DNA from: Rehmannia glutinosa
Taxonomy: Eukaryota > Streptophyta > Magnoliopsida > Lamiales > Orobanchaceae
Assembly: GCA_016081115.2 (NCBI GenBank)
Contig: JABTTQ020003420.1
Coordinates: forward strand, 124,001 to 188,000
Length of the DNA stretch: 64,000 nucleotides
Reading direction: 5' to 3'
The translations under genes were made by a program, and so were the position numbers. Positions 22,552 to 33,700 of this stretch are shown here, piece by piece; within the stretch, counting starts at the first letter, position 1, and every line of letters begins with the position of its first letter. Under the pieces are notes generated by a model. The model saw only the letters and a program-made list of their open reading frames with translations, had not been told where the DNA came from and searched no databases.

Positions 22552-25500
22552 ATGTCCATGGACATTGACCCGGCGGTGGAGGTTTCATCTTAGTTTTTAA
22601 TTTTGCTTTATTTTTCGCAATTTTTTGTAATTAAACTAGCGATTTGGGGTTTCGTCGGTGATTAAGCTGTCTTCGATGTTTATGGAAGTGGATGAAGCTC
22701 TAAAAGCTGAACATGCAGTTGTTTCTGTGTATAGAAAAATTGGATTTGACGCAAATTGAAATGTAGATATGGCAAAAGTTGTAGTATCGGTAATTAAGCT
22801 GTTTTCGATGTTTGTGAAAGTGGATGAAGCTCTAGAAGCTGAACATGCAGTTGTTTTCGTGTAGAAAATTGGAATTGATGCGAATTGAAATGTAGATATG
22901 GCGAATGATTTCGTTCGAATTTATTGTATTTCCGTTAATATGTGTTAAGCACTAGTTCATAGAATTGGAAATTTCCGAGGAAATTGTGTTAGTACTTTAG
23001 GGGAATTTATGATTATGAATGACCTAAAGTGACTTTTTCTGGCTGTTTCGATAATGTACATAAAGTACCTACGTCTATATACTTCTTCTTCTTCTTTTTA
23101 TTTTCATTTTTTCTGGCAGTAGACGCTTTTGCATGTTGAATTTTAGTCGTGGTATTTGAATATTCAAGGCTTCTTTTCTAGACTAGCAGTTTTGATATAT
23201 TGTATGCTGGTGTATATATGATTCATTCGGGGAAAATGAGCAATAGACATACAAAACAGAGTAGTTGAGAATTTAAGAAATTTCATGAAATTTGCTTGTG
23301 CATGGCTACTCTTTTGTTTCTATAAAGTAAGATCTACTGTGTTTCTTTGAAAACTAATTTAATTTGGGAAAATAAATGCTCTATATAAAAACAGGGAGAG
23401 AACTTGGCTCTAAATCCACTAAATAAAAATGGATTGACATTTTCAAACATCATGATTCCTTGTTAATGGAGCAGAAAATTGATCGATTGTCTTGTTTGTT
23501 TGTCTAACTTGTAGACATTTTTTGCCATTTTATGTTGGCTGGACTGATCGTTAGAAGCATGCTTTGGGCTTTAGCCTTTAAATGATTGATGAAAATTTGA
23601 CTACTGTAATCAATTTACCAGGTCCTACTTGATTTTTCTGTTACTACCTCTTGAATGTCTGTTTTTCAGAAGAAACATATAAGCATGTAGATTTGATGTT
23701 CTATGTTTTACTTTCTATGATTTCATACTATCAGCATCAATAAGGTTTTAATTCCCAATATACTTGTCTGTTTGGATGTTCCCGTTGTTATTAGCATCTA
23801 TGTATGTTAGTGGTATCTAAAGCTGAGTTGTGTTCTTGCTATGCTAGACGTCAATCAATTCTAGGGCATTGGCCTTATCTGATCCATCGGCAGCACTTCA
23901 TCATGTTGGTGAGAATTCTCGCAGTATGGTTTCAAGTCAGGACATGCAAAATGGAGCTCATAATCAGCAGGCTGAATCGATTGCAAACCGTTCTAAGGTT
24001 TGTCACTAATTTTCCGAGGTCCTATGAGGTGAACTTTTATCTGATCATGCAGAGGACTGTGGTCTGTGTGCTCAATGTCAGTTGGCTTTTTTTGCCTTTT
24101 CAAATTTAGAAATGTCGTGTCTCTATTATTTGAACTTTACTTGCTGCTTATGGAAAAATCATGACCGGGCTAAAACCGAGTTGATATGATTTTTGCAGAA
24201 ACTTCAAGATGAACTACATGAAGTGGGTCAAAGGATTAAGCATCATGAGGAAAATGTTAAATACTTGAAGACTGCGAAAAACAAATTGGAGGAATCAATT
24301 CTCCATATGACAGGTATCGGCATTACCTAACCCCATGTTTGCTAAAGGAGAATCTAAGGATACTTTGTTCAATTACAGAACTTATATGTATTGAAGAGGC
24401 GCATAGCCACCTCAAGGCTATTTCCTGAAATTTCGCATTCAAATATGATATTACGTCTGATAATTTCATCCTTTGCTCCTATCTGTCTTTGTTATTATAC
24501 CTAATCTATTTTTGATCCGCTTTTCTAATCTTCTTGTTATTGTAGCTGCTCTTGAGAAGTATGACAAAGAAATTTTACCCAATACGGTAGACAAAGACCC
24601 TGCCCACGTGAAGAGTGAAGAAGAAACAATTGAACATGTTCTTAAGCATGAGAAGTCTGCGGCGGCGCTTCTTTTTATGATGAAAAGCCAAGCAAAAGCT
24701 CTGTCCTCTGAGCATTCACTGACAAAGGATGTGATCGGTATTGTAGCTACACTTGCAAAAGTCGATGATGACAACCTTAGCAGGCTGGTCCTCTATTTTT
24801 ACCCTTCTCCTTTTTCTCCTGGCAAATTTATTATGCATATCCTAGCATCAGTACATTATTTGCATAATGGCTTCCTTCTTTGTATGATTTATTGTTTAAA
24901 TAAGTACCTAAAGATGATTTGCTTGCAGAATCTTGTTTCTAAAGCTCGGTTGTTAAATGTTCTCGTGTGGTTTCTGGGCAATTCAGTCATTTTAATTTTA
25001 ATGCAACTCAGATTATATTCACCTGTTCGTGAATAAACGAGTAAAAACACAAAGACCTTCTAATCCTCCATGGCTGACTCATTTCTTGTTTAATTGTGGG
25101 ACTTAGACTTCTTGCAGAGTATTTGGGCCTAGAAACCATGCTAGCAGTGGTTTGCAAGACCTATGATGGTGTCAAAGCCCTGGAAGCATACAACAAAGAA
25201 GGTTTAATAGATAAAAGTCTTGGCCTTCATGCATTTGCAGCTAACATTGGGAGGCCCTTGGCTGGCGATTTCTTGTTATTTGTCTTGCAGATATAAGGTT
25301 TGCATATGGCGGTCATTTTTTTCAGTTTTTTCAGATTAGCTTTCGTAAAAACTTATATTTGTGATCTACTGTGTGTCTCTGTATAGACCATATGTTGGCG
25401 AGTTCATAGCTGATGATCCTCAAAAGAGGCTTGCTCTTTTAAAGCCAAGATTACTCAACGGGGAAACTCCTCCCGGCTTTCTGGGTTTTGCTGTGAATAT

Positions 25501-27227
25501 GATCACCATTGATAGCACTAACTTGTATTGTATCTCAAAGAATGGGCAAGGCCTAAGAGAAACACTGTTCTATAATCTTTTCTCGAATTTGCAAGTATAC
25601 AAATCAAGGGAAGACATGCTGAAGGCTCTCCCTTGTATAAAAGATGGAGCCATATCTCTAGATGGAGGAATGATAAGAAATCCTGGAGTTTTCTCCTTGG
25701 GTCATCATCAGTAAGAAGCTTGTCCTTATTTCACATATCGAAAAGGGATAATTACAAAAAAAAAAAACTAAGGTTCAAGCTAATTACAAAAAAGCCCCAG
25801 AGATTTTCAGAAATCACAAAAAAAAACCCTTTAGGTTTGATCAATCTTACATTTCCCCTCTTCAAATGAAAAAACATTTCAAAAACTCCCATTACATTTA
25901 TCAAAATATTACAGTCACTCCCTAAAATTCAAGACACAATCAAACCTCAAGAGATTTATTTGTAATTTATATAACCTCTTTTTTTTATTAATTAGCTTGA
26001 AACCTTAGGGGATTTTTGTAATTATCCCTATCGAAAATTATTTTCGAAAAGTTACAAACCCCTTATGTCAAGAAATTAGCATTTCTATCTGTCTATTACA
26101 GGTTTAGTTGATAACATTCGATTCATTTTACTTGATTTTTTGTCGTTTAAGGGGAGATATAGATGTCAAGTTCCCAAAAGGCTCCGAAAGTTTGAACCTC
26201 CCTGAGAGTTACTTTGAGATTAAAAACGAAATGAAAGAGATACAATGGAAGAAGGATAGAGCCGTGGAAGATATACGAAGAGAACAAATTCTATTAGACC
26301 ATGCAAGGTTGAACTATGAGACGAAGAAGCGAGAGTTTCTTCAGTTTCTCACTGAAAGCTCATCTCATGCGTCTCAGGTAATGCATCAAAATCATGTCTC
26401 ACCAGTCTATTAAAAAGCCCCATTTTTTGTTATTATCGCTCTTAAATTTTCCATATTCTGATATTGGTAGATTGTTATGCATTTTTATAGCATTGCAATA
26501 CCTTCCACATGAAAAATAACAGGGTAATTACAATAACTACGCCTGATGTTTAGTGTAATTACAAAAAAACTCAAGTATTCTTTCAAAATTTCAATCACAC
26601 CCCACCCATAAGGTTTTACAAATACCCTCTTCAAGTTTGTATTTACCTAACAAATATCCCTTTCTGAAATGCAATTTGTAAAATCGAAGAAAATGTCTAG
26701 GGCGTACTTGTAATTTTGCAAGATAACTGAGTTTTTTTGTAATTAGGCTAAACTTCAGGGTAATGTTGTAATTATCCAAGAATATTATGTTGGTAAGAAA
26801 ACAAATCTTCGTGTTGTTTGTCATGTTAAGCTTATCCCTTTCCTGAGGTGCAATTTGTAAAATCAAAGTAAATGTCAAGGGGTACTTATAAATTTGAAAG
26901 ATAACTGAATTTTTTGTAATTAGCTAAACATCAGGGGTAATTTTTGTAATTATCCCAGAATATTATCTTGGTAAGAAAACAAATCTTCATGTTGTTTGTC
27001 ACGTCAAGCTTTTGTCTCCTTTATTTGCTTACTAAAAACTAGAACAATTTGCCTTTGTGTTGTATCATCAGTATCCGGTGGGGACGTGGATCGACTCCAA
27101 GATGATTTCATCGAGGCAAAAATCATCGAGGAAATTGAAGAAGCTTACTGACATGTTTCTCCATTTAAACTGTAGAAGTGTTGGATTAGTGAAGACATCC
27201 ATCGGTGGTACTAATTCGATAGATTAG
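22552..27227 (+). CDS. DMS3: DMS3-like SMC-hinge protein of RNA-directed DNA methylation, 8 exons
   Basis: DMS3 has an SMC-type hinge but no ATPase. With DRD1 and RDM1 it forms the DDR complex that helps RNA polymerase V transcribe silenced loci. Exons: 22552-22581, 23848-23997, 24199-24313, 24546-24783, 25107-25297, 25387-25710, 26152-26377, 27072-27227, about 476 residues. Residues about 61-100 form a coiled coil (KLQDELHEVGQRIKHHEENV). Diagnostic blocks are LETMLAVVCKTYDGVKALEA, GFLGFAVNMITID, GLRETLFYNLF and CIKDGAISLDGG. The C-terminal tail is basic and longer than I recall for Arabidopsis (about 420). The exon 4 end fits only a GC donor (24784). Exon 5 lacks one base at the T run 25279-25281: as written it stops at 25294, and one more base restores an arginine codon across the 25297/25387 splice. 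The start was chosen because it splices in frame (MSMDIDPAVE). Confidence 0.9.
25745..26028. mobile_element. GGGATAATTAC MITE, subfamily A (DMS3 intron 6)
   Basis: A complete copy with perfect 9-bp flanks tatcgaaaa (25736-25744 and 26029-26037). It is one of the clearest target duplications in the window. Confidence 0.88.
26522..26777. mobile_element. GGGATAATTAC MITE, subfamily B (DMS3 intron 7)
   Basis: Begins gggtaattacaataacta and ends gtaattatcc. The interior has the subfamily B words ctttcaaaatt, tgcaatttgtaaaat and gataactgagttttttt. Its right half plus flank is tandemly duplicated just downstream. Confidence 0.75.
26655..27011. repeat. About 178-bp tandem duplication of MITE half plus flank (DMS3 intron 7)
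   Basis: Copy 1 (about 26655-26833) and copy 2 (about 26834-27011) both run from tatccctttc through gcaatttgtaaaatc, gtaattatcc and ggtaagaaaacaaatctt to the aagctt-containing end. They differ by scattered substitutions. The unit spans the right half of the subfamily B MITE and about 55 bp of intron. Confidence 0.75.
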
Positions 27228-27639
27228 TGAAACAATAGTAGTTTTTTTGTATGTTTTCCCAGGCACATGCTCCTTAGCCTAGAAAGTGGTGTTAGATGTA
27301 AATGCCAAATGTAGTTAGTTGACCTCTGAAAGTTTCCAAGACCTCTTCTTGAATGGTCGAAGTGTTTTTCGTACAAAATCGATGCGGAGGTTACAAAAAA
27401 TCGGACTCGGGTTTTGCTCTCCACTTAGAGGGTTCTTGGCTGAGCTTATAAGCTCAGTAAAAGTGTTTGGTAAATTTTTTTCTAAAAAGAGCACCAAAAT
27501 AACATCGTTATGAGCTTATAAACTCTTTCTAAAAAAGGTGGGGATTCAACTTTAGTTTCAAAAGATATAATTGTAACAATATATGACTTTGGTCATTTTA
27601 ATTATAAAAATGCAAGTACTAACATATTATAAGTAGGGG

Positions 27640-27965
27640 TGTAAACGAGTCGAAATGAGTCGAGCCAAATATAGTATTGTTCAAACTCTTTTGAATTTTA
27701 ACCGAGTTTCAAAAAATGTATATGAGCTTGGTTTGATTATTCGAATTGAGCACGAAGCAATTTTAGACGAGCCGTATTGAGCTCAGTAGCTTGATATTTT
27801 TTCACATATTTTATTACTTTTTTACTAATCGAGTTAAGATCGAGACGAGTTTTACATCTTATCGAATGGAAAAATATTTTCAAGATTGGTTCTTATGTTA
27901 ACGAACCGAGTTGAAATGAACTTTTAACGATCAATCTCGATCGAGTAGTTTGGTTCATTTTTCAG
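27640..27965. repeat. Dispersed 320-bp repeat family C, copy 2
   Basis: It starts taggggtgtaaacgagtcga and includes tagcttgatattttttcaca and ttatgttaacgaaccgagtt. Same order of words as copies at 17826, 42505 and 49262. Confidence 0.65.
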
Positions 27966-28209
27966 TTTACTTACAAGTTTTTTCATCTTATTTTATCCAA
28001 ATACTTCAACCACGAGGCCTTTTAATAGCCAAACATATTCTTAGTTTCACTAATTTGTTGTCTGATTATGATAATAGGATATCAGAGTTAATTAATTCTT
28101 GAATTAAGTCTGTGAAATCGGGATTGTTTGGCAACTAGTATTAAAAATAAGGCAATTAAGTTTTGAGAAAAGGAGAGGAAAAAATAAGCAACAGTTGGGA
28201 AAGGAAAAA

Positions 28210-28281
28210 AGGTTCCACCGAGATTTGAACTCGGGTTACTGGATTCAGAGTCCAATGTCCTGACCACTAGACCATGGAACC
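28210..28281 (-). tRNA. trnQ-CUG: tRNA-Gln (anticodon CUG)
   Basis: On the minus strand the acceptor arms GGTTCCA (5') and TGGAACC (3') pair fully. The A box reads TGGTCTAGTGG and the B box AGTTCAAATCT. The anticodon loop is CTCTGAA, giving anticodon CUG for glutamine codon CAG. The T stem CCGAG/CTCGG is perfect. Length is 72 with the discriminator base, without an intron. A run of six T (minus strand, 28205-28210) follows as the pol III terminator. It appears intact and nuclear. Confidence 0.93.
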
Positions 28282-30175
28282 TTATGCTTATTGCCGCAAA
28301 CAACAAATTATATGACCTTCAATTCGCACTCAGATGATGGAATTTGAATTTGGAAATGGGCAAATAGCTTAAAAAGGTATCAAAATACTTGAAAATCTAT
28401 TGGAATCTTTATTTCATTTAGTATTTTGTCTCATGTTTTAATAACATCAATATACACGTAGTGTGCATTGTTAACGTCATTTTATGTGTGTATGTTGGTG
28501 ATATTGGAATACGTGATAAAATACTATTTGAAATAGAAAATTCAACTTGAATGAACTACCTTTATTATCTATTTCAATCAAGCATATTAAATCTAATGTA
28601 TCTGCAAGTCAAGCCCAATGATGGTTATTCCCTCTTTTCAGTGAAAATTTCATACAACCCATCAAAGAACAAACGATCAACATTTAAAGTAGACAATACA
28701 TGAATGATTCTTTATTTTCTAGACTAAGCACTCGTCAAGTCAACAACACGAAGTTGTTCACTTATACCTACTGAGGCATGACATATATTTGGTAGACAAA
28801 ATAAATTTTGAAAGAGAAAATATTTATTAATAATATAAAATTATGATTGAATAACTCGAAATAGATGCCTAAAAGCATTTAAAGAATGTGAAAAACTCTA
28901 AACAAAACCGAAATAAAAAAGGGGAAAAATCCTAAAGACCTAAAACAATTAAATAGGCCAGAAATAAGTCTAAACGAATGAAATATGGGCTTGGACACTT
29001 TATATCTCCAAAGAAAAGCTCGTTTCGGTTTGAATGTTGTTTCTTCGAGAAAATGGGTCTTAATAGAAAATCGGACGTTTTTGAAGAAAGTTACTCCATT
29101 TTCAATTTCACCCTTTTTATTTTGGTCCATCAAAGTGCTATACGCCTCCGTAACTCGTTCCACGTCACCTACTTACTCCAAAAACAATTGAGCGTTAAGG
29201 TATTCACAAGATTGATCTTGACAACCCTAATCAAATGTTAGTGGCAAACCATAATTTACCCGATGACTAGATTACTAGTAACATAGTAATATCCATGCTA
29301 CATAGACATATGTACATTTAATTTGTAGATGAATGTCAAATGTCTTATTTTATAAAAAATATGACATGTAAATGACAGATGTAAAAAAAACAATATCTCT
29401 TCAGCCCCCAATATTGCACAAAGCCCAATTTGGATATTTTTGCAGCCCCTTTTGTCTTTGGCCCATGTAAAAAAGCCATATCTCTTCAGCCCCCCAATAT
29501 TGCTTTAATTCAATTTTATTTGCATTTTTGTCAAAACACTATCTAAATATATAAATAAAATACAAAGCTCATCCATTTTTGATATTAAATTCTAAATCAC
29601 AATAGTAGTATCTTGTACTGTTTTGAGGAAATATTTCATTCAACCCCTTAATCAATAATATTTAATTATGACATCATTTCAAAAATTTATATATTTTTCA
29701 ACCATCATTTATTAATATTAATTATTATATTAAAATGATTACGGTATATAGTTTTATATAAATTAGATATGACACAAAAATCACATAAACTTTTATAATT
29801 TTTACGTATTTCCTATAAATATGAAATTAAATATATTTTTGTCAAAAAAAAAGTTACACTATCTTTTTCAAATAAAAAATTAATACAATTTTATCCTCTA
29901 CATGATATTCTGCAATAACTCCCAACATTCATTTTTCTATTTTCATTCTGAAAATTAAATAAATCCTCTGCGTAGTCTTTTTCCTTCATCACTTATTCAC
30001 TTTCCCCTCTAATTTACCTGGAAAACCCAATATCCCATACCTTCATAAATCTGAACAGAACCCATTTCATTTTTCACCATTTCCTCCAAAACCCATGTCC
30101 CAAATTTCACAATAGACCACAAAAATTAATTTCTTTACATTTTTTTTTGAACTTTTTATACTTCAAGGTCCTTCC

Positions 30176-30698
30176 ATGGCAGCCGCTTTAAGGTCAAAAT
30201 CGGCGAGAGAGACAGCTTCAGCTGCTGTCTCACAGATTAGATACTTTATCCAAAACCATACCCACGCGGGTTGGGTCAACCATTTGAACAGGACCTCCGG
30301 ATTTGATAAAAATTATCTCTGTAATTATAATTTCCATTCATGTTCATCCTTCAATTTCACGCAATTCAAGCCCATCTCTTTGCGCGGCGAGTATAATATT
30401 AATGGTGGCAAAAATTATGGGAAATCTTTTGGCATTGATAGGAATGTTCGAAATTATAGGTCTCAGGACCCACACCCACCTGAGGGGGATGAAATCGTGG
30501 TCGGGCCGAATACGGGCCCCGGTGGCGGATTCGGGTCCGGCCCGAAAGAGGATTGTTGGCCCTGTTGGGGCGGGTCCAATTTGGGCCTGAGTTTCCCAAC
30601 CCCAAAGGAGATATGTAAAGGACTTGATAAGTTTGTGATTGGGCAGGAGAGAGCTAAAAAGGTTTATCTGTTTGTATTTAATAATTGTGTGTGTGAGT

Positions 30699-30739
<41 letters not shown>

Positions 30740-33700
30740 GAAGCTTTAGTGTTTAGAGGTTATGTTACTTATGTATCATATATAAAGTTTCGTTTTTCTC
30801 TCTGTTTGAAATGGTAATGTGGCTTGGTTTTAATGGATTTACTGGTTTTGCAGGTTCTTTCTGTAGCAGTTTATAATCATTACAAGAGGATATACAATGA
30901 TTCATCGGAAAGGTGATTACTTTTGGACACCCTACTTTAATTGATCCGCATTTTGTGTAGTTTAAGGTTTAATGCATGAGATAGGTGTTAAAATGGCGTC
31001 TCTTCGAATCTAATTCATTGGAAACACGGCTTTACTTGTCTCGTGTAAATTACAGATCATTGGAGATTTAGTGAGTTGAGTTGCGGGAAAATTGCCTTTT
31101 TGCAGTGGCCTATGTTATGTAAACGCTTTAGGGATAATCACAAAAGTTTGGGTTAATTAGAAAAAAAAACCTAGAGATGTTTGAAAATTACAAATAATCC
31201 CTTGAGGTTTGATTTATGTGTTAAATGTAAGGGGGTAATTGCAATAATTTTTCCAAATGTAAGGGGGTATTTGAAATGTTTTTGCTTGTGAAGGAGGTAG
31301 TGTAATATAGAATCAACCCTCACGGTGTTTTTGTAATTTTCAAAAACATGTGTTTTTTTTGTAATAAATCCAAACCTCTGGGGTAGTTTTTGTAATTATC
31401 CCAATGTTTTGTCCAATGTTTCTGCCTTTACTATAATCATCAGCTCAGCATTGACATTGGAATATCTATGTTAATGTTGTCCCTTGAAAGTTAGGCGTTT
31501 TTGTAATTTTCAAAAGCATGTGTGTTTTTTGTAATAAATCCAAACCTCAGGCTTAGTTTTTGTAATTATCCCAATGTTTTATCCGATGTTTCTGCCTTTA
31601 CTATAATCATCAACTCAGCATTGAGAATATCTATGTTAATGTTGTATCTTGAAAGTTAGGCCTGTTGGTGCTGAGAGTTCAGGTAGTGTCGAAGCTGAGG
31701 GCACTGATAATGAGAACGTGGAACTCGAAAAAAGTAACATTCTTCTTATGGGGCCCACAGGTTCAGGTAATTTTTTCAATGCTTCCTTTGCTTAATTAAT
31801 TGTCAAATTTAAATTGAAATATAAGTAGCGCGTAATGTAAACACGTATAAAAGAATAATGCTTTTCATGATTTTATAGAACCTGATATTTTCCAAGAAAA
31901 CATAACATATTTTTTGTTCCGTTTTTCCGATTTATGTGTAATATATGTATTTACACTTGCTGGGGGGCGGGGGGAACCTCTCCTATCAGCTCCCCTATTT
32001 TGATTTTCTTGTTTTTGAAGTCTAATTCGTCTTGTTAATGGGACCATGTATAGGGGGTGTTAATAACAATGGTTGAAAGGGGTTACTAGCTACCCTTTTG
32101 TACATTGGTTTTAGAGGCATCTCTTTTCTGTTCCAATATTACTGTCTCATTTTGTGCTTTCGATGTCATTTTAAGGGAAGACACTACTTGCTAAGACTTT
32201 GGCGAGGTTGGTAAATGTTCCCTTCGTAATCGCTGACGCCACCACACTTACTCAGGCAAGTCATATATTTTGTATGAAGCAGGTTGATAATTTTCTTTTG
32301 GGATAATTTTATAGACCATTAGATAATTTTAACAACATGCAAATTCGTTTTTCGATTATCAAGGTTGTTCTAAGTTGAATCCATGTGAAATTATAATTTT
32401 AAACATATTTTACAACGTGTCGTTACTGAATCTGAAAACTTAAGTTTACACATCTTTACTCGGATTAATATCTCATTTGCAGGCAGGATATGTTGGGGAA
32501 GATGTGGAGTCAATTTTACACAAGCTGCTTACAGTGAGCATTACATACTTCTTTTTGTTCAGACCATGTTTTCCGAATAATTTCATTTCGAATATAATTT
32601 TACTTTGGACAAACACCACTCCTGTTCTTTCTTTTTGTGTATTTTGGCGGCGAGAAAATCCTTGAAAATATACTATAATCTGGAGTTTTTACATGTTTAT
32701 CTGGTTTTCCTCATATATTTTATTGACATTTTATGGTACCTTTCGTATATTATTGAAGTTGGTTTTTCATTCTCGTTGGGTTCTAAGACTTTTTAGCCGC
32801 ATTATTTTTTGATGTGCTCCTCTGCATTTGGGTTCCAAGACTTTTTAGCTGCAATATTTTTTGACAAAAAAGATCCAGATATTATGTTTGTAAATGATGG
32901 TTTGTAAACGACGTCAATTGTAGCATTTTTTCCATTTAAGGTTGCAGACTATAATGTGGCAGCTGCACAACAAGGCATAATTTACATCGATTTAAGTTGA
33001 CAAGATCACCAAAAAGGTGTCTACTCTAGTCTTTACTACATCTGTCAAATAATTTGTCAACCAGTCTTTTATTACAGATTATGAATCTGCATATCTATCT
33101 TGCTGCCCAATAAATATACGTTTTCTGTTGTATCTGCAGGCTGAGAGCCTCAATATTAGTAGAGATGTCTCTGGGGAAGGTGTCCAGCAAGCACTGTTGA
33201 AAATGCTCGAGGAACTGTAAGTGCTTTATTTTTCTCGGTCTTGATGTGATAATCATTAATATGGATAATTACAAAAAAAAAAAAAAAAAAAAAAACTAAG
33301 GTTCAGGCTAATTACAAAAAAAACACGGGTTTTTGAAAATTAACAAAACCCCCTTAGGTTTGATTCCGTCTTACATTTCAAAAACATTTCAAACACCCTC
33401 TTACATTTATAAAATTATTGCAGTTACCCCATTTAAGTTTTAGACAGAATCAAACCTGAGGCGGCCTTTTGTAATTTTGAAACATCTATGTTTTTTTTTG
33501 TAATTAGCCCAAACTTCAAGGGTGTTTTTGTAATTATTCTTTGGTCGCAACAACATTCCTAATTACAAAAGTGTCAAGACATTAATTATTCGAGTTCGAG
33601 CAATCCATATAAGTAGTTGAACTTAATTGCATCATGTTGGAAGCTGCTTTTTTTAACCTAATAGATATGAGCGACTACAATTTTGTCGAGAGATGTATGG

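Larger units (their letters stand above)
27228..30175. other. DMS3-CLPX intergenic region
   Basis: Apart from repeat family C (27640) and tRNA-Gln (28210) no gene is supported. 29395-29510 has a short direct repeat (catatctcttcagcccccaa-type word twice). 29870-30170 is the presumed CLPX leader, C- and T-rich. Confidence 0.5.

Noticed and set aside
24926..25036. An additional DMS3 exon (frame with NLVSKARLLNVLVW)
   Set aside because: It has a good acceptor but no match to the DMS3 family, and the product without it aligns continuously.
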